A stretch of DNA of 64,000 nt from Pterois miles (taxonomy: Eukaryota > Chordata > Actinopteri > Perciformes > Scorpaenidae). The stretch covers positions 5,227,001-5,291,000 of the forward strand of contig CAMQGK010000341.1 of NCBI GenBank assembly GCA_947000775.1. Reading direction: 5' to 3'. The position numbers were made by a program, and so were the translations under genes. The notes under the pieces were generated by a model that was not told where the DNA came from, ran no database searches, and was given only the letters and a program-made list of their open reading frames with translations. The first letter of the stretch is position 1, and every line of letters begins with the position of its first letter. Positions 24,016-35,296 of this stretch are shown piece by piece.

Positions 24016-27000
24016 TCACTTAACATCTAATTTCACTTTGATGTTCATTGCTGCGAGCTCGGCCACAAAGTAGCGGAACACATAAGGAACAGACACTGAG
24101 TCAATAGAGTCACTTTTACCACACAGAGTGCAGACAGTCTTCCGGTGGCGCATGGCCGACCAGTAGGGCGGTGGTTTCTCCAGCAGAGGGGAGAGCAGGC
24201 TGCCACAGTCGACACACACCTGAGTCACTGATCGGTCCGAGCAGTTGAAGAGGCGATCGTGAAGCAGGAATGAAGAGCCGTGGGCCAGCAGGGCGTCTCG
24301 CTCCATCTCCCCGAAACGGATGCCTCCCTGGATGTTCCTCCCTCCCACTGGCTGGTTGGTCACCTTGTCTCGAGCTCCGGTGGTCCTCACCTGAAACTTG
24401 TCGGAGACCATGTGACGTAGCCGCTGGTAGTAGACAACTCCAATGAAGATGTCAGCCTCTAGCTCCTGGCCACTCACTCCACTGTAGAGCCGCTCCGTGC
24501 CGTAGTAGTTATATCCACCTGCCCTGAGCATTTCACCAAAGTACTCGAGCGCAGAGTTCTCCTCTGAGAAGGTGAAGGGTGTGGCGTCATGGCTCAGGCC
24601 GTGTAGGGCCCCAGACTTGCCGGCCATGCTCTCAATCAGCATCCCAATGGTCATGCGGGAGGGGAAGCCGTGGGGGTTGAACAGGATGTCAGGAGCCATG
24701 CCGCTCTCTGTGAAGGGCATGTCCTCAGCCGGCCACAGGCGACTGAGGATGCCTTTCTGACCGTGGCGACTGGCAAACTTGTCACCGATTGTGGGGTTTC
24801 TTGGCACTCGTACGGTGATGCAGACACGTTTAAAACGGCCTGAGCCAGTGTCATTGCTGCAGATCTTTATATTGTCCACAACGCAGGCCTCTTGGCTCCT
24901 AGGAGAACATAGAGAGGTAGACTAAATGCTGGTTGTATGCCTCCACCAAGGGGTGAAGTTGCAGTTTACATCCATTGTCTGTCCAAAATGTCAGCACTTT
25001 ATCATTTTATCCTATTAGACATTTGTGTGAAATTGTCATAATCAGCGTATGAATTCTTCACTTATGGCAGAAAAGCGTGTTTGTGAGGTCAAAGTGACCT
25101 CGACCACTGACTGCCAAATCTAATCCGTTCATCCTGGAGTTCAAATGGACGTTTGTGCTAAATTTGAAGAGATGCCCTCCAGGTGTTCCTGAGATATCAA
25201 GTTCACGAGAATGGGGTGATGTAACAGTGATTTGACCTTTGACCCCCAAAATATAACCAGTTCATCCTGGAGTCCAAGTGGGCATTTGTGTCAAATGTGA
25301 AGAAATTCCCTCCAGGCGTTCCTGAGATATCACATTCAGAAGAATGGGACGGACGGACGGACGGACGGGCGAGTGGGCGGACGGACAACCCGAAGACCTG
25401 CGCTGCGCTCCAAATCATATCTTTAGTACATACTGCAGCTGTTATTTATTATTTTTTTCCATACTAAATAGTATGGTAGTCTGGGTATTGGAATGCACAG
25501 ATAATACCTCCAGCCACAGCTATTGTTGGTTAGGAGGCATAAAAACACCCACATGGTGGTTTGTAACTTGAAAGTTTTGATGCAAAATTAAATATTACTG
25601 AAGAATTTCAGTAGTATCCGCGCTGAAATCTTTTTTCAAATTTATATATTTTTTCTTTAAATCAAATTTTTTTTTCTAGATTTTTAGATAATGCTGATTA
25701 AAAAAAAAAAAAAAAAACACAGCACAGATGTTACTTACTTGTAGAAGATGACGAAGGTCTGGCCAGTGTTGAGGTTGATGTAGCCATAGAAGGGGTCTCC
25801 ATACCGAAGTGTTGATCCAATATGCGGTAGTCCATCAGCGTCCAGTTTTTCATTTACTTTAGGGTCTCCTGGTTTGGTCCCAAACACCACGCCGTCGTCT
25901 CCCCTCACTTTGTCTGCCAGATCCACCAGCTCAGTCTTGTAGATACTTCCATGAGCAAAGCCTCTCTCCCATGATGACTTGTTCACAATCTAATAAGATC
26001 AAATTGTGTCAGGATTTCCCTCTATTTCTATCAGGAAAACTTGTAGTAACTGTTGTGTTTTACTCACCATGGCATCTTCCATGTCGTAACCTGTGTAGGA
26101 TATAACGGCCACAATAGCATTTGTGCCACTGGGGTAGTTGTCCAGGTTGTAGTGGTCATACATGTAGGGCCTGACCAGTGGACTCTGTGGGGTCTGGAGC
26201 CGGTATAGCTTGTTATCTGAGCGATCCATGAATGAGTGCAGGGGGAAACCCATAGTCTGCTTACCTGAAAAGAGAACAAGTTTAATCTGACGGAAACAAC
26301 CCTTCACGGCGGCTCAAAAATGGTAATGAAAGGATTGAAATATTTTAATCTTATCAATCTGTACACCTGTGTAGGTGTTTAGAGCCTCTAACGGTGGTCT
26401 CAGACTTACCCATCTGACACTGGTACATGTTCCTAGGACTCTGATTATGGTCCGAGTATGGGATAAAGTTAGCCACCACACTGAGCATACTGTGAGGGAA
26501 GAGCTCCTGGTGTGTGGTCACTCCTGGCTTGATCTCATCCTCCATGATGCCCACGTTGATGTAAAGCTGGTGCAAGATAGAATAGCATAATTAGATAAAA
26601 GTTTCAGGGGCAAATATGCAAAACCAATCAACATTTGTATGCTTTGGGTACTGGGCTAACATAACTACCGCAGCATCTTTTAAATCATAGTTTACACATA
26701 CTTGTTCAAAGGTGCCAATCAACTCCTGTTTGCCAAGAGCTAAGTTGCGTACAGGCCGCACCATGCGGCAGGGTGTTGTGAAGAGGAACAGGCCTGGGTA
26801 CAAGCTGGCTTTGCCTGTTTTTGGAACCAGAACAATCTCAGTCCAGGGAGGGATCTTCTCTTTCAGCACCTGAAGGTGTTTGTTTTAACTATCAGTTTTC
26901 AGCACACATAATGTGGGTGGCACAGACAGTTCACATTGTATACGTTATACAGTTGACATACCTTGAACCTGCGCAGGGAGTCGACAACAACTGAAGCTAA

Positions 27001-28448
27001 TTCAGTCTCGACCCAGCCTACAACAGCCCCGTCCAGGACCACAGGGTAGCAGTCTGAAAACGCTTGGCCAGGAGATCCATCCACTGGAGTGATACCTTAG
27101 GCACCAGAGACCACAATGTACAATGTAACTCAGCCCACTGATGTGTACTTTAAAATGTGTGTCACACAAAGTTTAAGGACAGAATCTCATTTGATCAATA
27201 ATTTATTTGTGTCTCATGGCTTAATTAAGCAGAATTTCTGACTCACCAAGGGAACAGAGTAGAGCAGGCAGAGATGTGGTGTGCAAGGTTTGTGCCACAA
27301 TCTCACAGATGGCTGTCATGTGGTTCATGAGTCCACAAGGCTCTCCATCTGGAGTGTGGACGGGACACAGGAAGCCCCAGGACTCGGGCAGCAGCTTACG
27401 AACAGAGGTCGTCCTCATCTTGGCAAATGCTGCTCCTCTGTGTACACAGCGGAAGTGGGACAGGTAGCGAATGAAGTTGAGCTTGTCAGCTACCACACAC
27501 AGACCGGTGTTCTGCAGCATGCCAAGACCTGTGCACAGGGGAAAACAATACTTATTTAATAGACAAACCATTTTTTATACCACAACATGTACTCATACTC
27601 AGCTCATACAGCTGTACCTGTCTTGGAGTGGAGGTTCCCAGTGGCCAGCAAATATTCAAAGGGTTTGCTCAGGTCACTGCCCATGTTGAACATTTTCATC
27701 ATATTTTCAGCGCTCAAATTTCCGCTCACTTTGCTGCTTTTCTTGTCAAAGGACAGCTTCACAGATTGCAACCAGGCAGACAGTCTCTCCTGTTGGGAAT
27801 AATATAGGGCTTAATGACAAGATGGGGTAGGAGTTTGACAGGATGTCAAAGAAAATAAAGGCCGCACGTCATCAATGCTTGTTCAAATGACTTCATGACC
27901 ATACCTTCATAAACATGAGATAGAGCTGACCAGGAGTGAGCACTTCCTGACACATAATGCTGTCAGGGTTTTCCTCCATACACTCCTGCTTGGCAAACGT
28001 GAAAAGCTTCCTGGTCATCAGACAAAGCAGGTAGAACTTCTCCATGTCCAACTTCAGGTGGATACAGATACATTCACTGGTCAAAACAGAACACAATTAA
28101 TTTCACTAAATGTACTGAAAAACTGTGTTGTTTCTGTCAGGTTGCTGTTAAAAAGAAACATACTCCAGCAGGAAGTGTGCACACTGCTCGTTCGTGTACC
28201 ACTCAGGAAGGCTCATCTTAACCCTGAAGCGCTCTCCAAGGTAATTAAGCACCTTGCTGCGGGTGGTGCAGCCCTCCTCCATGACAATGCGCAGCATCTC
28301 AGATACACAGCTCTTATAGAATGAGTTGTCCTCGCGGCCCTTGATAAGTTCCTGGTAGATCTGGAAATCTGTGAAGTCCACTAGGGCCTGGAGGATAACA
28401 CGGAGCAAATGAGCTGTATTAAGAGACACACACACATATATATATACA

Positions 28449-28479
<31 letters not shown>

Positions 28480-30215
28480 TACATATATAAAGAGTTTCTA
28501 CCTTGTGTTTTATTATATTTTCCTCATAGATATTGTTATGTAGATATTTATTATCACTCTTTTCACTCAATAATGAATGCTGTACACATGTTAATTTATA
28601 AAACACATGATTACTACCTTGAGTGCAAAACCTAGTGGGAGGAAGAAGAGTTCCTTCTGATAAATGAAGTTCAGCATCACAGTCCCATTTTCCAGATAGT
28701 GGAGGTTCATGTTGACGGCCGTGTGCTCTTCCTTCACGCAACGCATGGAAATACCTGTGAGGAGGAATTTCTGATGAAACCCATTTTAAAAGACCTGCAG
28801 CTGTAATGGTTGAGCCTAGACTATTATTATAAAAGTTATATTTACCATACTGAGTGTATCCCTGGCCTCTGCTCTTCCACTTTGGTCTTGACATGGCGAT
28901 GGGATAATTCCTCCTCGGCATTATCAGCATTCGGATAACCTTCTCATTCCCATTCACAATGAAATAACCTCCCATTTCCTGTTTATGTCAGAGTTTATAC
29001 TTTATTAGTAAGTATGGATGCATGCAATGCATTTCTGTTTATCTTGCAAATGTTTAAATGTGTGTCTTACCTCTGCCTCTTCATGATGTTCTACAAGCTC
29101 TTTGGGGGACATGCCATGCAGGTTACACAACACGGACTTCACCATGATGGGCACCTGACCCACGGACTGTTTGACGATGCCTTTGGGAACTCCATTGATT
29201 GACCAGCTGATGTCAACCTGAGAGGATACAAAACATGACTAATCAAAGATATGACCAAAGTGTTATCACCCCTCGCACATGCAGTTTACACCCAGAATTG
29301 GCCAATCCTTTAGTTTGGCACCTCCTTATTTGCACACATTTCAGACTTACCACCAGTTTTCCTTTGTATGTACATTTTCTTCCCCTGCACTCTGCTGGAA
29401 ACACCTTCATTTCCCTGCAGATGCTCCCTTTGGCGACCACTGGGTTGTAGATAGTGGCATCAACAAACGCAAGGCTAATCCTCTCATTTCTGAATGTGAA
29501 CTCCAGGGGAGGGATGGCCTAAAAAGATATGTCACACCACAAAAATGTCAAACTTTAAAGGAAAAGTACTGACAGCAGGTTACCCAAAGCAACAAAGCGT
29601 GAAAACAAAAACATGCACACAGAAATCAGTGAAAAGGACAAGGAAAGGGGTAGTTTGGAGGCGAAAAAAACTACCTGGTGCTAGCTAGAGTGCTGACTAG
29701 CTAGTAACCTAGCTAACCAAATTACAACGCCTTCGTTTTCATATTACAAAGTTTGGTATTTTTTTGACAATTATACACAAGTACGATGTGTCCTGAATCG
29801 TTATTATGTCTTAGCTTCTCAAACAGAAGTCTGAAATACACATAACGGCTAAAAACAATACTTCATACACCGGAGGCTTTAGCTAGCGGTTGTTTGACTT
29901 AGCTAGCTGGGCGTCGTTACAATTGACGCTAACTCTAAAGACGAGCCGTTATAGTCACTACATGGTTTAAACGTTCAGCTGCAAAGGCGATAATATGATA
30001 TGTGGTTTAAAACTTTGCTCAGAGAAAGTTCAGCTGACCTGCACAACGCGGCTGAGTCCGTCGGTGACAGCCTGGTCAAACGACTCGATGTGAGCTTTAG
30101 TCAAGTCCTGAACAGCGCCATGTTGAGACTCCTTCAGGACGCCAAATCCTCCCTCGGTCAGATTCTTGAGACTCGGACCTTTTGGCAAATTACTCCACTT
30201 TGCTGAGGAGTCCAT
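24016..30215 (-). CDS. polr1b: DNA-directed RNA polymerase I subunit RPA2, 15 coding exons
   Basis: Second-largest subunit of RNA polymerase I, which transcribes rRNA in the nucleolus. Coding exons in transcript order: 30039-30215, 29351-29518, 29071-29217, 28846-28978, 28618-28754, 28164-28387, 27905-28076, 27618-27789, 27247-27528, 26962-27095, 26702-26869, 26410-26566, 26068-26264, 25739-25989, 24016-24898. All junctions are GT-AG and phases agree; the total of 3402 nt gives 1133 residues (human 1135). Diagnostic blocks include MGGYFIVNGNEKVIR (lobe/protrusion region), GFLCPVHTPDGEPCGLMNH, SYTGYDMEDAM (hybrid-binding domain), DKFASRHGQKG, NPHGFPSRMT and GGIRFGEMERDALLAHG. The C-terminal zinc-binding site CVDCG...CTLCG is intact. 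No frameshift or missing exon was seen. The start MDSSAKWSNLPKGPSLKNLT fits the family N-terminus. Confidence 0.97.
24950..25400. repeat. Dispersed repeat ending in (GGAC)n inside a POLR1B intron
   Basis: Two related about 120-bp halves (about 25079-25200 and 25214-25340) each contain a TCATCCTGGAGT...AAATGTGAAGA...TCCTGAGATATCA pattern, followed by a GGACGGACGGACGGACG microsatellite at 25348-25386. This looks like a common fish dispersed repeat of unknown class. Confidence 0.55.
28425..28492. repeat. (TA)n/(CA)n microsatellite
   Basis: Alternating purine-pyrimidine tract of ACACACATATATATAT type within a POLR1B intron. Confidence 0.9.
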
Positions 30216-30267
30216 GCTTGCACTCCAACGGATGCATATGCTTGTTTACCACATGTGCACGGCGACA

Positions 30268-30319
30268 CAGGAAGTAGATCCCCGTGGTACCGGAAGTAGA
30301 TCTCTGTGGCACAGGAAGT
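30268..30319 (+). promoter_or_regulatory. Three phased ETS-type sites upstream of POLR1B
   Basis: CAGGAAGT (30268), CCGGAAGT (30290) and CAGGAAGT (30312) occur in the same orientation with start-to-start spacing of exactly 22 bp. They lie 53-104 bp upstream of the POLR1B start codon. GGAAGT in this context is the core of ETS-family (GABPA/ELK-type) sites common in housekeeping promoters; the middle copy is the best match. Confidence 0.6.
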
Positions 30320-30998
30320 CGTCTTCTTCTTCGCTGATATTTGCCCCCAGGAAGCGCGCCAAGCGATGAAGCAAATTTTCGTAGTGGCCAAACGTCGGTA
30401 CTACAACTTCCTAAAATTGCAGTTTACCGCATACTCTACTCCAGTTTTAAATTATTGCAGACTACTATTCAAGTTGTATTTAGTGAGTTTTCTCATAGTT
30501 GAGTCATTTCATCCATATTCTGAAAATACGCTGGAAATCATCTCTCCAGAAATCTAAAATCACTTTGTGAGAAGATTAAAGTTGTGTTGTTGTTGTTGTT
30601 TTTGAGCAAACTGAGGTGTTTGGTCCAACCAAGTTCAGACATTTACTCGTTAGTGTTTAAATACATTCTTATCTAGACTGTTTTTTACTCTTCGGTTTCA
30701 TTTTACGTGGACAGAAATCTGCTTTTTAAAGAAATAGCTGATTCTATTATTTACATGTTGCACTAACTGTAGACCAGTGCTACTGAACCATGAGCTGTCT
30801 TTATCGTTTCGCTTCTTCTGTTCATATTCTAGGCTGCTATAAAACAGTTAAATGTTTGTGACCCTGATGTTTATACCTGGGAGAATTATAGTGGACACAG
30901 TAAAACAGACTGGTTTGCTTTGCTCTAATAGACTGGGTGGTGCTGCACTGACTGGTGTGACTGATGGTCATTGCTCCTCTCCTCCAGGTGGAGGTGGT
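30320..30998. other. POLR1B upstream flank, no further gene recognised
   Basis: AT-rich sequence between the POLR1B promoter and the 7SL-bearing duplication. It includes a short GTTGTT repeat near 30583-30600. No recognisable gene or element. Confidence 0.5.
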
Positions 30999-31126
30999 GT
31001 TGGACACACGAACCCAGTTAGTTTATGAAGGTTTTCACGTTAACAAGAAATTAAAATGAAGCTGTTGTAAACATATTAGGAGCGTGTGAGTTGTCGCAGC
31101 TGTTTGTTGAACAGTAGAAAGAGTGT

Positions 31127-31131
31127 AAAAA
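31127..31131 (-). terminator. Pol III terminator of 7SL copy 1
   Basis: Run of five T on the - strand immediately after GACCCAGTC at the 3' end of the 7SL RNA. Confidence 0.75.
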
Positions 31132-31426
31132 GACTGGGTCCCGCTGTATTACTCAGGCTGCACTACAGCGTCTATTCACAGGCGCGATCCCACTACTGAG
31201 CGGCACGGGGGCTTTGGCCTGCTCCGTTTCCGACCTGGGCCGGTGCACCCCTCCTTAGACGACCTGGTGGTCCCGAGCTCCCCCAGGAGCATCATATCGA
31301 TACCGAACTTAGTGCGGACACCCGATCGGCATAGTCCGCTGCAGCTCAGAACTCCTGAGCTCAAACGGTCCGCCAGCCTCAGCCTCCCAGTGACTTGGAT
31401 TACAGGCGCGCGCCACCGCACCCGGC
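31127..31426 (-). ncRNA. rn7sl: 7SL (signal recognition particle) RNA gene, copy 1
   Basis: RNA scaffold of the SRP, which docks ribosomes making secretory proteins on the ER. Read on the - strand from 31426, the 5' end GCCGGGTGCGGTGGCGCGCG starts the Alu domain, followed by CCTGTAATCC and GGGAGGCTGAGGC. The S domain contains GCCGATCGGGTGTCCGCACT, GGACCACCAGG and the SRP54-binding region CGGAAACGGAGCAGG with its GGAA-type loop. The 3' strand returns through AGTAGTGGGATCGCGCCTGT and ends GACCCAGTCTTTTT, a Pol III terminator. Length about 300 nt equals vertebrate 7SL. It is full length with both domains, so it is not an Alu-like SINE, and the CRE upstream suggests it is expressed. Confidence 0.96.
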
Positions 31427-31468
31427 GAGGAGCTCCTCGTTCACCGAGGCTTTAGGCTTTTACAAAGG

Positions 31469-31476
31469 TGACGTCA
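31469..31476 (-). promoter_or_regulatory. CRE/ATF site of 7SL copy 1
   Basis: The palindrome TGACGTCA lies at -43 to -50 relative to the 7SL 5' end. Vertebrate 7SL genes are known to need an upstream ATF/CRE element at about this distance in addition to their internal Pol III promoter. Confidence 0.8.
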
Positions 31477-32240
31477 TCGGGGGGCGACGGAAATAAAACC
31501 GGCTTTTAAAAAAAAATTAAAAAATATTTTTTAAAAGCCTTGAACTGGTGGCTATATTTAAATAGAAAACAACGGTGTATTTCTGTTTCCTCATAAATAT
31601 ATCATTCTATATAAAATCAATGAGTTTCTGTTTTGTACACAGGTATTACCTGCTAAAGACAATAAACTCGGAAAAAAATGTAAATTTGTTTGGTGGATTA
31701 TTTTTCTGTTGTTACAGTGCTAATTGCCATCGTATTTTACATGTTGGAAAGCCTGATTATTTATCTTCACAATGATGTCCAGCTTGTGAGGATCTTGTAT
31801 TTGTGGGATGAGCAGCACAGCTGATTATGTGGGTAGCACCCAGGTGAAATTTGCCAAAATTCTCTGCCAGTGTTAAACAGTGTATTCTCCTGTTGGTATT
31901 GAGCTTCTTCAAAACCAACCTGCCTCAGTTCAAAATTTTGTTTCAAAACAAAACTCCTCGTCTCTTCTCTGACGTGATTTTGACATCAGATGATTTGCTG
32001 CCAATCAGTGCTGCCAACTGGTAGCATCAATCCAGTGGTCTTGTCTTGATGGCTCTTGTTTTGAGCTCAGGTGCAGACACATAATCACCAGACACAAAAA
32101 TAAATTATTCATTAATTCAACTTTTTTTCACCCATTCCCTTTATTGATTTTTTTTTTTTTTGCTAATACAAATAATGATAATAATGGTACAGTAGCATAT
32201 CTCAGTATTATTACAGCCACAGTTAGCAGGTATCAGGGAT

Positions 32241-32410
32241 GCTGTTTAGTCCACTTGGTAGAGCAGGCGACCCCCCCGTGTACCAAGGCTGATAATCTTG
32301 CTGCAGTGGCCCTGGGTTCAAATCCTACACAGAGCCTTTTGCTGCATGTCATCCCCTCTGTCTTCCACTTTCACTACTGTTACTATCAATAAAGTAAAAA
32401 AAAAAAAAAA
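32241..32410 (+). mobile_element. tRNA-derived SINE (in duplication copy 1)
   Basis: Head contains a Pol III A box (TGGTAGAGCAG) and B box (GGTTCAAATCC) with tRNA-like spacing. The body reads CCTTTTGCTGCATGTCATCC, typical of a common fish SINE, and the tail is CAATAAAGTA plus a poly-A run. It is not a functional tRNA gene because no intact cloverleaf or 3' acceptor stem follows the B box. Confidence 0.75.
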
Positions 32411-32649
32411 CCTCTCCAAAAACGTTATGCTCTCTCCAACAGACAAAATCAACATAGATACGTTTCTCTTTCAGTTCAGTTCTCTGTCAGAAAATATTCT
32501 AAATATAGCGCACATTTAAACAGATATCTAATGATATATAAAGAATATTTTTTCTTCCGGCCCTGTCCACATCAGTACATTGTTTTTCTCTGGTGTCAAT
32601 ACTCCTGTCTGTTTCTCCAAACCTATAGGTACCTCATAAAACCCTACTT

Positions 32650-33473
32650 CAAAACACCCAAACTATGTATTATCTACTATCTACTATTTAACTGAATATC
32701 TTAATATATTGTAACGTCAATCTACTAACCACCACCATTTCAATGATTACATTCATATCAGTATTTTCCGTCCACTGGATCTTGAAACCTTCGTGCTGTG
32801 AAGCTTCTTTCAGCTGAGCCTGAGAAACTTCTTTTAACTTCATGTCATTAAAACACAGAGTTTCTGTTTCTGCATTCACTAGGTAGCATTTAGGCTGAGT
32901 ACATTTAAAGTAGGCAGTTAACAGTGCATGTATGTATTTTAAACAAACCCACAGTACCAAGAAATAGTGCTTATAGTAAATAAAAGTCTGAATGTGAATA
33001 TTGTCTTCATTGCGCACGTCACGTCTTGTATTTCAGTAAAGATTATGCCCCACTGCAGGCTCCTTATTGGTCAGGAATCACCTGAGAAGACAACCAGACA
33101 AAACTATGATTAGTCATGATTCATACGTTGTCTCTGATGTAGGTTAAAGGTCTTATTGATAACAAGTTCATGTACACAAATAATAATAATAAAAACATCC
33201 ACAGAGCCTTTAGAAAGGTGCCAAAAAAAGGTTGGCTTTTTCTAAAAAAGTGAATTAATAATTTCTTAAAAATTGTCTGAAATGAATGTTTAGTTTATCT
33301 CTATGGAAGATATCTGATGGTTGGTTTCCACTTATTCTTTAAAATGTCTAATAGTCAGATTACCTACTAAGAACATGGACCATTTTGATTTTAATGACCC
33401 CAGGACCTTTTCTCTAAACTTTACATTTTAAGCTCAAACAATTGTTGAATCATTAGTGTGACGATTTTCAAGC
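32650..33473. other. Segment present only in duplication copy 1; no gene recognised
   Basis: About 820 bp between ACCTCATAAAACCCTACT and the GACATTTCTCTGTCAAGC border. Copy 2 lacks it. A 109-codon - strand frame (32688-33017) resembles no protein I know. No terminal repeats or clean target duplication were found, so insertion versus deletion is unresolved. Confidence 0.6.
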
Positions 33474-33647
33474 CGACATTTCTCTGTCAAGCATCATTCT
33501 GGTAAGTTCCTCCGATCATGTTGGACACACGAACCCAGTTAGTTTATGAAGGTTTTCACGTTAACAAGAAATTAAAATGAAGCTGTTGTAAACATATTAG
33601 GAGCGTGTGAGTTGTCGCAGCTGTTTGTTGAACAGTAGAAAGAGTGT

Positions 33648-33947
33648 AAAAAGACTGGGTCCCGCTGTATTACTCAGGCTGCACTACAGCGTCTATTCAC
33701 AGGCGCGATCCCACTACTGAGCGGCACGGGGGCTTTGGCCTGCTCCGTTTCCGACCTGGGCCGGTGCACCCCTCCTTAGACGACCTGGTGGTCCCGAGCT
33801 CCCTCAGGAGCACCATATCGATACCGAACTTAGTGCGGACACCCGATCGACATAGTCCGCTGCAGCTCAGAACTCCTGAGCTCAAACGGTCCGCCAGCCT
33901 CAGCCTCCCAGTGACTTGGATTACAGGCGCGCGCCACCGCACCCGGC
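33648..33947 (-). ncRNA. rn7sl: 7SL (signal recognition particle) RNA gene, copy 2
   Basis: Full-length second 7SL gene, with the same domains, 5' end and five-T terminator (33648-33652) as copy 1. I count three substitutions over about 300 nt. Two fall around the GCTCC...GGAGC hairpin of the S domain; the third changes GCCGATCGG to GTCGATCGG, turning a C-G pair of that helix into U-G next to an existing G-U. The RNA is probably still foldable, but copy 1 is closer to the canonical sequence. Confidence 0.95.
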
Positions 33948-33989
33948 GAGGAGCTCCTCGTTCACCGAGGCTTTAGGCTTTTACAAAGG

Positions 33990-33997
33990 TGACGTCA
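33990..33997 (-). promoter_or_regulatory. CRE/ATF site of 7SL copy 2
   Basis: TGACGTCA at -43 to -50 from the 7SL 5' end, at the same distance as in copy 1, so the upstream promoter was duplicated with the gene. Confidence 0.8.
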
Positions 33998-34770
33998 TCG
34001 GGGGGCGACGGAAATAAAACCGGCTTTTAAAAACATTTTTTAATAAAAAAAATTAAATGTTTTAAAAGCCTTGAACTGGTGGCTATATTTAAATAGAAAA
34101 CAACGGTGTATTTCTGTTTCCTCATAAATATATCATTCTCTATAAAATCAATGAGTTTCTGTTTTGTACACAGGTATTACCTGCTAAAGATAATAAACTC
34201 GGAAAAAAATGTAAATTTGTTTGGTGGATTATTTTTCTGTTGTTACAGTGCTAATTGCCATCGTATTTTACATGTTGGAAAGCCTGATTATTTATCTTCA
34301 CAATGATGTCCAGCTTGTGAGGATCTTGTATTTGTGGGATGAGCAGCACAGCTGATTATGTGGGTAGCACCCAGGTGAAATTTGCCAAAATTCTCTGCCA
34401 GTGTTAAACAGTGTATTCTCCTGTTGATATTGAGCTTCTTCAAAACCAGCCTGCCTCAATTCAAAATTTTGTTTCAAAACAAAACTCCTCGTCTCTTCTC
34501 TGACGTGATTTTGACATCAGATGATTTGCTACCAATCAGTGCTGCCAACTGGTAGCATCAATCCTGTGGTCTTGTCTTGATGACTCTTGTTTTGAGCTCC
34601 AGGTGCAGACACATAATCACCAGACACAAAAATAAATTATTCATTAATTCAACTGTTTTCACCCATTCCCTTTATTGATTTTTTTTTTTTTGCTAATAAA
34701 AATAATGATAATAATGGTACAGTAGCATATCTCAGCATTATTACAGCCACAGTTAGCAGGTATCAGGGAT

Positions 34771-34937
34771 GCTGTTTAGTCCACTTGGTAGAGCAGGCGA
34801 CCCCCCTTGTACCAAGGCTGATAATCTTGCTGCAGTGGCCCTGGGTTCAAATCCTACACAGAGCCTTTTGCTGCATGTCATCCCCTCTGTCTTCCACTTT
34901 CACTACTGTTACTATCAATAAAGTAAAAAAAAAAAAC
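34771..34937 (+). mobile_element. tRNA-derived SINE (in duplication copy 2)
   Basis: Same SINE at the same relative site as 32241-32410, with A box TGGTAGAGCAG and B box GGTTCAAATCC, ending in CAATAAAGTA and poly-A. Its presence in both units shows it inserted before the duplication. Confidence 0.75.
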
Positions 34938-35296
34938 CTCTCCAAAAACGTTATGCTCTCTCCAACAGACAAAATCAACATAGATACGTTTCTCTTTCAG
35001 TTCAGTTCTCTGTCAGAAAATATTCTAAATATAGCACACATTTAAACAGATATCTAATGATATATAAAGAATATTTTTTCTTCCGGCCCTGTCCACATCA
35101 GTACATTGTTTTTCTCTGGTGTCAATACTCCTGTCTGTTTCTCCAAACCTACTATGGATAGGTACCTCATAAAATCCTACGAGGGACAAGACGACATTTC
35201 TCTGTCAAGCATCATTCTGGTAAGTTCCTCCAATCAAATCACCTCAGACTTAAACAAGTAATGGATTCATCAAAATAAAATTAAATGTGTACATAC

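Larger units (their letters stand above)
30999..33519. repeat. 7SL-bearing duplication, copy 1 (2521 bp)
   Basis: Begins GTTGGACACACGAACCCAG, as does copy 2 at 33520. Copies are nearly identical over about 1.65 kb (30999-32650 versus 33520-35180) and share the 7SL gene, its upstream region, an AT-rich spacer and a tRNA-derived SINE. Copy 1 additionally has about 820 bp (32650-33473) absent from copy 2. Both copies then end with GACATTTCTCTGTCAAGCAT and the following about 25 bp. Confidence 0.9.
33520..35237. repeat. 7SL-bearing duplication, copy 2
   Basis: Nearly identical to 30999-32650 with scattered substitutions, small indels in A/T runs (for example around 34035-34060) and an extra ACTATGGAT near 35150. 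It is followed at 35191 by the same GACATTTCTCTGTCAAGCAT border found before it at 33474, as expected for a tandem duplication. Confidence 0.9.

Noticed and set aside
31127..31426. Possible Alu element or human contamination
   Set aside because: Alu lacks the S domain; here the complete S domain, terminator and CRE are present, with fish-like differences from human 7SL and a fish genomic context.
31176..31455. Open frames on both strands over the GC-rich segment, and the same at 33697-33976
   Set aside because: The sequence is a 7SL RNA gene; the frames are incidental.
32241..32410. tRNA gene
   Set aside because: A and B boxes are present, but the cloverleaf is not intact and the sequence continues into a SINE body with a poly-A tail.
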